Positions 24,781-36,570 of a DNA stretch of 64,000 nucleotides are shown one piece after another. The stretch's first letter is position 1. Every line of letters starts with the position of its first letter. The position numbers were made by a program, and so were the translations under genes. This stretch comes from Isoetes taiwanensis (taxonomy: Eukaryota; Streptophyta; Lycopodiopsida; Isoetales; Isoetaceae). Location: positions 1,574,828 to 1,638,827 of the forward strand of contig JAJEKV010000137.1 in assembly GCA_021234155.1 (NCBI GenBank), written 5' to 3'. The notes beneath the pieces were generated by a model. The model was not told the origin of the DNA. It saw only the letters and a program-made list of their open reading frames with translations, and ran no database searches.

Positions 24781-25140
24781 GACCTTTCAGGGTCCATAAC
24801 TTGTGATAGATAGAAAATTGTATACAAGCCATTCTAACCCCAAATTAACCTAGAAACCTTCGAGATTTGTTGCATTGAAACCCTAAAATTGTATACAAGC
24901 CATTTCTAACCCCAAATTAACCTAGAAACCTAACTTCATCTCCAAATGCCAAAAGTTTTAGGAACCCTAAATTTTTTAGGGTACAAGATCCCTATAAATA
25001 TCCCCATAACCTCTCAACCACACCTACAAAGTTCCAAATGCTCCCTAAATTTTTAGGGTACAAGATCCCTTCCCCATAACCTCCCTCAAGCTCCCGCCCC
25101 TGCTTCCACCTCCTTTGATATCGGCAGCACGCTCCTCCTC

Positions 25141-26668
25141 ATGGCTACTTCATCCTTCATCAGCTGGTACAGCGCCTCTCCCCACGTTGTTGATGTAGAT
25201 GTTAACCTAGTATTTCAAGTTTTCCAGAAAGAATTTGACTTGTCGGCCACCCTGAACTCAAACCCGTTCTACCAACAAGTTCTGCAAGAATTCCAAGAGA
25301 AAGTAGCTCCTAGCTTGCAAGAGATACCCCCATGCATAGGCTACTTTGTACCAAAGACTGCATTGCAAACAACCCTTAACCATATACCCAATATCGCCAA
25401 GCTACTGCAGAATAGAACCGAGCGCCTACCCAATTACATGACCCTGAGTAGCAATAGAAAGAGATTTTTTTCCTACAACACAGCCTTAGCACTGTATCTA
25501 TTCTATAGGGCCCAAACAGTTGTAGGTGAGCCATCAATCCAGCCACTAGAGGTCACACCCTTGGATGCAAAACGCATTTAACAACTACTTTGCTTTCGAA
25601 AGTACTGAAGAGGTCATAGCAAAATCATCTGAAGAAAGTGAGGACACAGAAGAAGAAAGCGAGGAAGAAATGGAAGTGGACCCAGAAGAAGAACGCCGAG
25701 AAGCAGAACAGGATGTTACCCGATTCGAAGCTGACCGGAGCACACCAAGGATAGCGCAACTAATCGGGCTGGGAATAACAAGTCTAGCACCGATTATAGT
25801 TGAAGGGCAAGAGTATTTGTTTCTTAATGATATCAAAAACCTTCCCGAATGCAGGGACAGAGGCTACCGCGTCGACGAACTCCTTCACCTTCTACGGCAA
25901 CAACCGGACTTAGAGGATTTCATCGACCAAGACACAGAAGACTTTCCAGTGCAGGTAAGGGAGGAAGCAACATACACAGGACATAACATGTCAGATATCG
26001 AAGCTTATAGCACCATAAGAGGCATGATGGCGGAAGACCAACTCCCTACAGAAGAGGAGTTTTTGGCACTGCAAGAGCAGATGGGAATAAGGGGGAAGTC
26101 AACAAAGGTACTGCTACCAGAATCTTCTTCTCAAGAACCATTACCAATGTTCCAAGGGAGAGCCACGAGCTTAACAAGCGTACGCACGCTCTTCCACGAC
26201 TACGAAGAACTGGTTCAAGTACCGGTTGATCAGCATGCATCAAGGCACAGGTCTACTTCGGGAGCACGGGGAGGAATACCCGGAGCAGCACTGAAATACT
26301 ATCTCCCGCTCCTAACGGACGGCAGAATAATAGTATTTCATAAGCTATTCAGCCCACGAGGAGAGGAAGCCATCCAGATGCTGATAGCATTATCTGGTTT
26401 TGGTATGCACGCCCGCTTATCAGAGAAAATCGACCATGTAATTTTAGTGAAGCGGAAGACAGCCTTGAGCATCTTTGACTTTGCGATACCTCACCTTCGA
26501 CAAGGTCGGTTGGCAGTAACAGCAGCACATACCTCAGATAGACGAGTCGAAGAGCTAGCATTAGCCATCAGAGGGGGATCATCAAGGGATATACTCCGCA
26601 ACTTGGGACGTACAGTGGGTACAGCCCAAGTGAAGAAATTCCTTGAGGATCACCCATCCCATCAGTAA
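25141..26668 (+). CDS. acidic accessory protein of the chromovirus, family unknown, one frameshift
   Basis: Two overlapping frames (25,141-25,581 and 25,565-26,668) join if one base is gained or lost near 25,570, giving a protein of about 505 residues. The N-terminal ~145 residues begin MATSSFISWYSAS and look globular. Next comes a strongly acidic stretch (SEESEDTEEESEEEMEVDPE, 25,630-25,690). The C-terminal ~170 residues look globular (ALKYYLPLLTDGRIIVF onward). I do not recognise a family. The acidic block recalls histone chaperones and the C-terminal part faintly recalls a BRCT layout, but neither is supported well enough to name. It sits between the H3-like frame and gag on the same strand, with long open frames that suggest past selection. 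Confidence 0.6.
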
Positions 26669-26811
26669 AAATTATGTAATGAAAACCATGACTATTGTAT
26701 TAAGATATATCGGCTATATATATATTAATAAAAATATAAGATCTTTTGAATTGCATTTTAAATGTCTTTTTGATATCTTTGTCTTAACAATCATATCATT
26801 CGAACACTTAA

Positions 26812-28028
26812 TGCAACCAACAAAAGAACTCATGATAAATGGTGCTAATGTAATATGTGCAGTTAGAACAGCTAGGAATGTCGACCTTGAATTTCAAGCC
26901 CAAGGCGATCAAACACCACTGCGACAATTCCAAAAAAATTTCGAATCTATTCAAGAGTATTACGCACTCAACGCCGAAGGAAGAAATTTCGCAGATGAGG
27001 TCGATCCGCAAGAAATAAAAGCCATGTTGGCGGGCACGGGAAGAAACAAAAAAGACCGTAATGTGCAACCCCCGCAGGCCCGCTTCAAAGACAAGGGAAA
27101 AGAGAAAAGAGGAGCCGGGCGCAGATCTTCTAGCTCCAAAATTTTCGACAGCTTCGGACTCAAGCTCGAAGTCCGAGGATGAAACAGAAGAACCGCCAAG
27201 GGAAGAAAGAGTAACGGTAAACAGCCCAGCCAATCCGACTACCGTAAGAAGGTCGACTCGGCCTTGAGTAATGTTTGAAGGCACGCAGCCGAAACAGCCC
27301 CTACGAAAAACAGATCGTGGATGGAAGCCGATGCATGGCTAGACGAGATGAGTGAGTACGGAAATGCTTACGGCATGAAAGATAAAGATAAGGGCAGGGT
27401 AGCCACCGCTAACTTAAAAGGGGCAGCCCGTATTTGGTGGAGGGGCTATGCTAAAGCCCACGGAATGAGCAGAGACAAGTGCAGGTTCACAAAGTTCGCA
27501 AGGGCCTTCAAAAAGCACTATGTCCCAAGAGAACACAAGTGCCACCAGATGCAAGCGTTCCACAGGTTGCAACAGGGGAACAAATCCGTACAGAAATATA
27601 CGGAAGAGTTCATGAGGTTAAGGCTGTATGTCCCGAAACTCAGCGAGAGAAGGGCAGTGGAAGGCTATGTAGAAGGCCTGAATGAGGACCTACGAAAGAT
27701 AGTCAGAGCCCTGAACCCACGATCAGTATCAGAGGCCGAAGCAAAGGCCTTGAGCCTACAAGGGATGGGACCCCAGAAAAGTGAACCCAAGCAGTGGTAT
27801 GATAAAGGAAAAGCGTATGGAGGCCAGAGCCCGAGAGCAACCAAATGTCACACCGCCAAGACACCATACCACCCGAAAAAAAGCAGTGTCACCTTCAAAG
27901 ATAAAGGACAAGGGGAGGCTCAAATTATTCAAAGACGATCCAAGCAGCTTCCTCAACTCCATTCCGAAAGAAAAGCGCCAGAATGTATAGAAAAACAAGA
28001 AAGCTTCCGGTGCTTCCAGCCAAAATGA
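26812..28028 (+). pseudogene. gag: gag polyprotein of the chromovirus, frame-broken
   Basis: The N-terminal part (26,812-27,182) begins MQPTKELMINGANV and ends in a basic, serine-rich linker. After frame changes near 27,180 and 27,270, the capsid-like retrotrans_gag domain reads from 27,321 (MEADAWLDEM) with the family signatures AARIWWRGY, FKKHYVP and VQKYTEEFMRLR, ending around LSLQG. The C-terminal tail is basic, but I see no clear CCHC zinc knuckle. Gag forms the particle that packages element RNA. It is followed closely by protease-pol in the next frame. Confidence 0.8.
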
Positions 28029-28053
28029 CATAGAACACAATAACCGCCTGCTC

Positions 28054-29389
28054 GTGATGAATGCAAAGACTTATGAAGATGGGAGGTTGGGAGACCCCGA
28101 CGAAGAGGAGGACGACGAAGGACGCGACTTTATCCATGGTGAGTGTCACATCTTTGCCGCCATAGATACAGAAAGCGCAGAGAGCCAGTACCAAGTAATA
28201 TCCATGATTGGTAAGATAGCCGCCAAATCCCTTATAGTCCTCATAGACTGTGGCAGTTGCCACAATTTCGCATCACCAAGGATGGTCGAAATGCTAAAGT
28301 TGAAAACAGTGAAGTCTAAGCCCAGGCCAGTAGTGTTAGCTAGCGGAGCCATCAGGCACACGGCCGGCAAGAGGGTGAATTTCAATATAGACTTACCTGG
28401 TATCAATATTGAAATGGGGGCAGAGATCATGAACATAGGAAAATATGACCTCATCATAGGTATGGATTACCTCCACCCGGCAAAAGCACAAATAGATTGT
28501 GGGGAGCGGAAGGTGAAGCTCACGGCGCCCAACGGGAAAATCATAGAAATCTCAGGTAAGCAAGTGACACCTATAATGCAATGCATGTCGAGTAAGAAAT
28601 TACTTAGATGCATCAAAAGGGAGCAAGTTGCATACATCTTCAAATTAGAACTTGCCGAAGAAGACACACCAGAAGATAAAGAAGATAAATCAGTAAGCAA
28701 ACTACCCAAGCAGGTAGCCAAGCTAATAGAGGAGTTCCATGACTTGTTCCCGGATGAAATCAAGGAGCTTCCGCCATATAGGGGAGTAGAGTGCGAAATT
28801 GCACTCGAACCAGGCACTAAGCCCACGAGTAAGGCACCATATAGAATGACGGCTCACGAACTATCAGAGTTGAAGAAGCAATTGCAAGAGCTATTAGACC
28901 TAGGGTTCATAAGACCTAGTGTCTCTCCGTTCTGAGCCCCCATCTTATTCGTCAAAAAGAAAGATGGAAGCTTGAGGATGTGTATTGACTATCGTCAATT
29001 AAACAAACACACAATCAAGAACAAATATGCCTTACCCAGAGCAGATGACCTGATGGATCAGTTACAAGGGGCCAGAGTCTTCTCCAAAATAGACTTAAGG
29101 TCTGGATATCATCAAATCAGAATCAAGGAGGAAGATATTCACAAAACGGCGTTCCGAACAAGATATGGTCACTATGAATTCACAGCGATGCCATTTGGCC
29201 TATCTAATGCCCCAGCAACGTTCATGAGACTCATGAACGATATCTTTCGGGAATTCCTCGACACATTTGTTATCGTGTTCTTCGATGACATTTTGGTGTA
29301 TAGCAAGTCCCTAGAGGAGCATATTCAGCATTTGAGAAGGGTACTTGAGAAGCTGAGAAGGCATCAGCTTTATGCGAAGTTGTCGAAAT
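28054..29389 (+). pseudogene. pol: pol part 1: protease and N-terminal two-thirds of reverse transcriptase
   Basis: An aspartic protease block lies at ~28,225-28,280 (LIVLIDCGSCHNFAS, where most relatives have D-S/T-G), with a second strand motif (IIGMDYL) near 28,455. Reverse transcriptase begins near 28,790 with the usual Ty3 approach sequence (PYRMTAHELSELKKQL). A TGA stop at 28,933 interrupts it just before [20 protein letters not shown]. Later blocks are [37 protein letters not shown] and the catalytic FFDDILVYS (Y-x-DD position). The frame then stops at 29,391, where a DNA transposon has inserted. It continues at 33,633. Confidence 0.9.
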
Positions 29390-29899
29390 AACAAGATTGC
29401 AAATTAAACGGGAGTGTTGCAGCACTCCCGTTTCAAAGATTCCCTTTAAAAAAACACCATGCTCTTAAAATTGGCCTTTTTTGAATGAACTTAAAAATTT
29501 CAGAAGGTTCAAAATTTTTTTTCCCTCATTTTGGCCCCTCATTAAGTGACAAGTTTGTTTTTTGCAAAGAAACACCCTTGAAAATGGCAAAATGTAGACA
29601 TGAATACATAATCTCTGAAAGTGAGATATCAAAAACATCAAAATAGGGAAGAAAAAATAATAATTATTTTCTTAAAAATTTTCAGTACATTAATTTGGCA
29701 CCCTCCAAATTTGGTGCATATTGAGCAGGACGCTTGTCAGATGTTACAACTGGGTATCTGTCCCAAGTCTCCACAATTAGTTGTTCCATCAAACGTGTTT
29801 GACATGTTATGACGATCTAATGGCTAAATAAAAAACAAGAAAACAATCAAGTAAACAAATGAACAATAGGGCACATAAAACAAAAAATGTAAAAAGAAA

Positions 29900-30084
29900 G
29901 GTGTATTCTGGAATACACTTTTGCTTTTCTAAAAAACAAGCATGTATTCCAGAATACACTTTGGATTTTCAGAGAAAGCAAAAGTGTATTCTGGAATACA
30001 TTTTTAATTTTCTAAGAAAGCAAATGTGTATTCTGGAACACACTTTTGCTTTCTAAGAAATCAAATATGTATTCTGGAATAACA
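29900..30084 (+). repeat. left subterminal palindrome cluster of the nested transposon
   Basis: About five units of GTGTATTCTGGAATACACTT or close variants, separated by short stretches rich in TTTCTAAGAAAGC. Each unit is itself a palindrome. Such subterminal repeats are typical transposase binding sites. Confidence 0.8.
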
Positions 30085-32756
30085 TGTTGCCTATGTGTTA
30101 CGGTTTAGAGCACTCCACACTTGTTAAAATTGTCATCCTGCATTTTGAAATCTTTGAAGAATGGATGGAGACTTGATGTGAACCTGAGATATTCAAAAGT
30201 GTGAACCTGAAGAAAATGTCATAGTGGCCATTGACAAACAATCATAATGCAAACGAAGTATGATTTGTCCATCATCTATGGCCTGGCCTAGTGGCCATCC
30301 CCAAGGTAGTGCTTCTTCAATACATATTGAAGCCTTCAACCAAGGATGAAGCTTCCTTTATTATGCTTCGATGATTAATATCTTTGATGCCATTGACCGA
30401 GCTTTTGCTTCGGGTAATTGTTGTTATTTTAAGGATTTAACTGGGTCAATTTAGCAATAATAGAAAACACAGTTTTATATAATAGTTGTCAATTAAGCAA
30501 TGAGAGGAAACACAGTTTCATATGGTAGTTGAAGTGTACATCTCACATGATCATTTACAAGTAGTCAGTAGTAGATTAATATTTTGCAAGGAGAAAAAAT
30601 AATACTGCCAGTCACGAGTTTTGTTAGTTTGGAAGATCCCAAATTCTGAAGCCACGATCGACATGTGTTTTTCCTGCAGATTGAGAAGATGATATCGACT
30701 TATCAGCGTGGTGTGTACATGTATAGAAGGCCCAAATACTCAATTAGACTAAGGCCTCATGGGGAGACCATAATTTATTTGATGCCTTATTTGATTTGAT
30801 GCCCCATGTTACAATTATTTTGACTTGTGTATAATTTGGTCATGTAGATGTACATCACTGTCTTCTTATTGTACTTTAATTTGATCATGCACCAGAAAGT
30901 CGGCTTCCCATTTTGAACAGCCAAAACGATACAAGAAATTGCAGAAAATGCTTTCTAAGATCCAAGAAATGATAATTTGTTTCAGAAAATGCCTCCTTGG
31001 ATCTAATAAATGATATTAAAATAGAGAGTAGTGTAGGCAGCTTTGCTTTGGTTGCAACAGCAAAAATATGTTGTCTGCATGGATTTCAATATCATTCAAA
31101 TAGGTGCAAAACACCCTAATTAACCATATCCTGGAACTTATCGCCAACATATTATGCAAGAACATTATGCCATCAGCCAAAACACCAGACCCTCCGATTA
31201 AATCTAACTTGTGCTTCATTACCTGATTTGTGCCAGAATATCAACATGGTAAATTCAATCAGAATGAGATGTTTAGAAGTAAGAGACCAAATTGTTGATG
31301 CTAAAAGGGTAGCTTGTTTAGGCTGCACAGAAGACTGAGTTAGATTTATGCTTTACTCATGCAAAAGCCTGATATAAGCCACATTTTCGACTGAACTAAG
31401 TTCAAGTAAAGCTAGATGTATGTGCATCTGGAATATGCACCATGCATGCAAAATACCTGGCAGTGCCTAAGAAACACAAACAGTATGTTGTCTAGAACAA
31501 TTTTGCCCTGCAAAATGAATCCTAAATTTTACATCAGAGTTGTAATGATAAAATTTCCTACTAAAAAACTGTAATATCAGTTTTGTCTGGATGGACTCAC
31601 TGCCGTACTAACATTAGTTCGGCTGTAGGCTTTTCAAATAAGACAAAATAGTGCAAGTATACAAAGTCTTGAGTACATATTTGAGAAATGTTTTACCGTG
31701 ATGGACAACCAGCTAAAAGAAAACTGTAAATGCCAATTTCAGAGCTTGTTTTAGTAGATTTACTGTTGTAGATATGTCCTTCTTGTAACAAACCAGCAAA
31801 CGTCTAGTAAAGCCAGCAACCTTCTGCAAACTTCACCAGCAGACTTCACATGCCATCAGCAGACTGCACATGCCATCAGCAGACTGCAAGAATCAGACAA
31901 CCAGCAATAGCAAATCTATTAACGGATTGTTCAATCTGCTCTTTTTTTAACTCGGCAAGATAAAGGAAATCACAAGAAAGCTCCAAATCTCAAGAAAAAA
32001 TGCTTCACTGTAAACCATTTTTCAAGCTGTTCAACCTCTTATTGGATTTAATCACTGCCTATGCAAGAAATGAACTGGTATTCCTCGAATCTAAAGAATG
32101 ATACAATCTACTGACCAATCAAGCATCGTGCAAATAACACACAGTTTACTCAAGATCACATGCTTTCACTACTCTCAATGCGAGAACTAGCCCTACTTCA
32201 TTTGGTAGCCTCCCCAAAACTCTATTTCGTTGATAGCAAATCCACTATCAATTAATCTACTGATTTCGTTGTCTACTGATCGTTCTATCAATTAATCTAT
32301 CAAACGTCCAAAGGATAGGATGGCTTCCATGCCTGTTTTTAACTATTGTTTGTCATGAGTAACTCAGAAACACAAATAGAAGCTCACATTTTGCAGATTC
32401 GCAGCAGAAACACTGGCATTGGAGGAAACTGGAGGAAACCTGATAGAAAAGTTTATGGGGAGCCGAAAAGGATTTCAGAGGATTGTACCTGCAATCCGTG
32501 CATCTGCATTGTCTCTTGCTCTTCAAAACCGTCCTGGCGCTTCCACCCTAAGCTCTTCAAAACTGTCCTGGCGCTTCCACCCTAAACTAAACTAAACTGA
32601 TCCCTAAAGTGAAAACAGGCTTTGAAGACGATATAGGCAGCGCCATGGCTTATCTTGTAGCCAGCAACAATGCCAAGATCATCGCCATTGTGAAATAGTA
32701 GCCCGAGGTCTACAAAGTGAGATCGCCATGAGCAAAGCTTGAAAAAAAAAACACCA

Positions 32757-33272
32757 AAACGTATTCCGGAATACAGAGTGTATTCCGGAATACATTTCCC
32801 ACTTATGATTTTGAACCAAGATCCAGTATCCCCATCTTAAAAACAAAAAAATCAATATCCCGTTATTTTTTAAAACCATGACCCTGTATCCACGCAAAAC
32901 AAATAAAAAAAATTGAAAGGTCATCCTTGCCAAAAAATCTAGTGGTTGTTGGTTTGGTTTTTTCTTTCGCTAATCCCTTCGGTACTTAGAACTATGTTTC
33001 TGTATCCCCACATAAAAAAACAAATGAAATCGCGAGGTCATTCAAATCAACTGAAACAAAAAAATATTGTACGGTCATTGAAAATGTCGAAAACCCGGAA
33101 AACCTGGAAAATTGCAAGGTCACTATTGACTATTCCGAAATACACTTTGGCTTTCGAGCAAAACCAAAAGTGTATTCTGGAATACACTTTAACTTTTAAG
33201 AAAAGCAAAAGTGTATTCCGGAATACACTTCTGTTATCCTCGAATAGCAAAAGTGTATTCCGAAATAGAATT
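32757..33272 (+). repeat. right subterminal palindrome cluster of the nested transposon
   Basis: Two palindromes at 32,760-32,794 (GTATTCCGGAATAC) and four more at 33,130-33,272 (AAGTGTATTCTGGAATACAC and variants) mirror the left cluster. Confidence 0.8.
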
Positions 33273-33632
33273 TTGGTACTTTCAAATATTATATCATTAA
33301 AAAATGACTTACTGTAACCTAAAAGCACCTTTTCTAGAATACAATCGAAGCTAACAAAATGTTGTGTAGGATGTACACTTAAATTAGTGGCTTTCTCTAA
33401 AAACACACTTCAGATAAATTCTAACTATTAGGAAAAGTGTCACTTTGACGTAGTCAATTTTCTCTTTGCACAAAAAAATTAGTGATTTTGGAGGGGTCAA
33501 AATGCAATTTTATGACCAAAATAAAAATTTTACCTCATTTTAGCTCTTTTTTGAAAAAAAAAGGAATCTTTGAGGAATATTCCTTTTGCTCCCGTTTCAA
33601 TGATTTGCTCTCGTTTAATACGCAACCTTGTT

Positions 33633-34678
33633 AAATGTCATTTCGCCACCGAAAGAGTGGAATACTTGGGGCATGTCATATCAGCAGACGGCATCTCCGC
33701 CGATCCCGCAAAGATCCAAGCAGTGATTGAATGGCCAGCACCAAAGAACATACACGAGGTGAGAAGCTTTTTGGGCTTAGCAGGATATTATAGAAAGTTT
33801 GTCAAGAACTTTGCTAAGATAGCAGCACCCTTGACGGACCTCACCAAGGCAGAAAAGATAAAAGACTGGATGGCACATTGGCAAAAGAAGGCTCAAGCAG
33901 GATTCGAGAAGTTGAAGGAAGCCTTAACAACTGCCCCCATCTTAACATTGCCAGATCCAGAGAAGGACAAGCTAGTTGCAACTGATGCTAGCAAGATTGC
34001 GGCGGAGCGCCTTTTAATGCAAGAAGAAAGAGTCGAGCATACGACTCACTACGAAAGATGAACGACGCCGACTCGCTACCGGACACGATCGTGGAGCTAT
34101 TGGCAGTGGTAAGAGCTTTAAAGATCTGGAGGCATTATCTATTGGGAAGAAAGTCCCAATTAGATACCGACCACCAGAGTCTACAGTACATCTTCACGCA
34201 GCCATTGTTGAATTTGAGGCAAAGAAGATGGATGGAGTTCCTGGAAGAGTACGACTTCGAGATCGTGTACAAGCCAGGGAAACTCAATGTGGTTGCAGAT
34301 GCTCTGTCAAGGCACCTCTTAACAACAAGAGTGCATTGCAATGCCATATCAACACTCACCAGTGAGTTTGGCAAGAAAATAGAAGAAACATTGCCAACGG
34401 ACAAGGACTTCCAGGAAGTATGGGCAAGCCTTTCTAAAGAGGCAAGAACGGACAAAGAGAGAGAAGCCTTCAAACATTTTAAGAAGGAAGGAAATCTCTT
34501 GTACCACAAAAATAAGTTGTGTGTGCCAGAATCATCCGGAGTAAGAAGGTTGATTCTCCATGACACCCACAACAGCCCAATAGCCGGCCACGCAGGTTTT
34601 ACGAAAACCTACTTCAAGATAAGAAGTAGTTACTATTGGCCAGGCATGAAGAAGCCAATAGCAAGGTATATACGCTGA
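33633..34678 (+). pseudogene. pol: pol part 2: end of reverse transcriptase, RNase H, integrase zinc region
   Basis: This resumes the frame broken at 29,389. CHFATERVEYLGHVIS and VRSFLGLAGYYRKFV are the thumb/connection blocks of Ty3 reverse transcriptase. RNase H starts at LVATDASKI near 33,970. A frame change near 34,000-34,060 damages its centre, and it continues as LLAVVRALKIWRHYLLGRK, TDHQSLQYI and GKLNVVADALSR. The integrase HHCC region begins with HDTHNSPIAGHAG and YYWPGM, but the frame ends at 34,676 before the two cysteines, which are visible in another frame near 34,685. Confidence 0.85.
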
Positions 34679-35873
34679 AAGTGTCGGCTATGTCGGCCTA
34701 CCAAAGCCGAAACAACTACGAATTCCAGGAGCATTAGAGCCATTGCCAGTACCAAACTCCAAGTGGGAGATAATAAGCATGGACTTCATTATAGGGCTCC
34801 CTAGAACCATAAGGGGCAAGGACGCCTTAACGGTCGTAGTCGACAAATTGTCGAAAATGGCGCACTTTGTGCCTTGTAGGAGCACGGACACGGCTTTAGA
34901 CACGGCTGTGTTACTCACAAGGGAGATTTTTAGACTCCATGGGATGCCCGGAGAAATAATCTCGATCGCGACTCAAGTTCATGAGTGCATTCTCGCGGGG
35001 ATCTCTTCAAAGACTATCGAACGAAATTGTCGATGAGCACGGCTTATCACCCTCGCATGATGGCGCATCTTGAGCGCACCAATCGGATACTTGAGGATAT
35101 GTTGCGGAATTATGTCCGAACAAGCAATCAAAGTGGGATGACTTCATCTACTTGGTTGAGTTTGCATACAATAGCACCAAGCGTAAGTCATCCCAAATGT
35201 CGCCATTTATGATCAACTATGGCTATCGCTGCTTGACACCGCATTAATTGGCACAACTCAGGTCCAAGGTGGAAGTATCCCAAAGAGATGTTAGCCGAGA
35301 TGCAAAGAATTGGTTGAAGAGGTGCGAGGATACCTCCTAGCAGCAAGAAGCCGGCAGAAGAGCATAGCTGATCGACATCGAACAGTAAGGGAGTTCCAGG
35401 TAGGGGACAATGTTTGGCTGAAGATAAAAGTCAAACAAGCGAAGTCTCAAGATCGGCAATTGCAAGAAGCTTGCTCCAAGGTGGGCTGGTCCATTCAAAA
35501 TTGTCGAAAAGAGTGGGCAACCAAGCCTACAAATTGGACTTACCAAAGACACCTCAAGATCCATAGAGTCTTTCACGTAAGTCTCCTAAAGAAACACACG
35601 CCTAATCCAGAGGAAGTATTGGAGACACCGAGTTTACTGGAATTAATGGACGATCAGCTTGAGATTGTCCCTGAGGTTCTTCTCGACCGATCCTATAAGA
35701 AGACGAGAAGATCTCAATTTCTCCAGTACCTTGTGAAATGGACGCACTTACCAGTGGAGGACGCTATGTGGGTACTACAATCAGATCTTGAGAAGCAGTA
35801 CCCACAATTCATGGAGCAATGCAAGGGTCAGCTCGTCACCGAAGTGGTCGACTCCGAACCGATGGGTGAGTGA
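34679..35873 (+). pseudogene. pol: pol part 3: integrase core and chromodomain
   Basis: The first catalytic aspartate is present (SKWEIISMDFIIGLPR, 34,755-34,802). The segment that should hold the second aspartate (SDRD-type) is scrambled at ~34,960-35,030. The glutamate block survives (AYHP...LERTNRILEDML, 35,040-35,105). Frame changes follow near 35,200-35,310. The C-terminal frame (35,310-35,873) has the integrase tail (VGDNVWLKIK, then IHRVFHVSLLK) and a chromodomain (LLDRSYKKTRRSQFLQYLVKW and VEDAMWV, 35,683-35,780). Chromodomains of this class steer integration by binding methylated histone H3. The copy is inactive because the core is damaged. Confidence 0.85.
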
Positions 35874-36558
35874 GGTAATATAGGAGTCTACTTCCGATGC
35901 CACGGAAGTAGTCAGCTTGAGAGAAAAGAGGTCATTCAGGAATGCATTTGATAGGAAAAGCACCTCTAGCCCCATATATGCTTTGATAGGAGGAATCTGT
36001 CCTTCACGCCCCATATACGGGAAGGACTCCATCCTCCACGCTGGGCAACTAAAGGTGTAGGCATGAGCGGCATATAGGCATAATAGGGTGCTGTCTCCGT
36101 GGCCATGATGGAAGAACCATCCTCTTCCTACGCCGGGAGATTAGCCATGCATTCATGTAGATAGGTGGGGTGGTCACCATATAACCAAAATTTTTATTAA
36201 TAATTAAATGATACTAATGTAGTGTTGAACCTACAGGCCAATAGAACGACAAACAGGCGGGAGGTTGCACTACAAGATCTTGTAGCATATCTGGTGAATA
36301 AATGCTACAAGGGGACGAGAACCTTAAGAACACTTTGGTTATGTTTAATCTTGATATTTTAAATCTTGACTTTTTAACTAATGTTGAATTAAGGCATAAA
36401 TTAAATGCCTTACCATGTGGTGATTGTAAACATTGCAATTATAACTTTAAGTATTATCTTATAATAATTCTGTTAATTATATGTACCACCCAAGATCCTT
36501 TGTGCAGGTATTTTTCCAAGGTGGACAGACTCGTGATGCTGCGGACAGCATCAATCCA
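35874..36558 (+). other. 3' untranslated region of the chromovirus
   Basis: Nothing coding is supported. The phrase CCCCATATA occurs twice near 35,970-36,020. The AT-rich part at 36,180-36,500 differs in composition from the rest of the element and may be a small insertion. Confidence 0.5.
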
Positions 36559-36570
36559 AGGTGGGGAGAA
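36557..36570 (+). promoter_or_regulatory. polypurine tract for plus-strand priming
   Basis: AAGGTGGGGAGAA lies directly before the TGTGACG start of LTR2. This is the usual position and composition of the polypurine tract in Ty3/gypsy elements. Confidence 0.8.

Larger units (their letters stand above)
29390..33632. mobile_element. 4.2-kb terminal-inverted-repeat DNA transposon nested in reverse transcriptase, no transposase seen
   Basis: The left end reads AACAAGATTGCAAATTAAAC. The right end is its inverted partner (...GTTTAATACGCAACCTTGTT), with ~26 bp of terminal similarity. AAAT flanks both sides (29,386-29,389 and 33,633-33,636). Excising the element with one AAAT restores the reverse transcriptase codons, which fixes the borders; a 2-bp AA duplication with TAACAAG ends is equally consistent. 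Inside each end lie clusters of a palindrome, GTATTCYRGAATAC. The middle (30,100-32,740) has no long open frame or transposase motif, so it is probably non-autonomous. The superfamily is undetermined. Confidence 0.8.

Noticed and set aside
26270-26660. BRCT domain in the acidic accessory protein
   Set aside because: Only a loose layout similarity. The conserved tryptophan and glycine pattern is not convincing.
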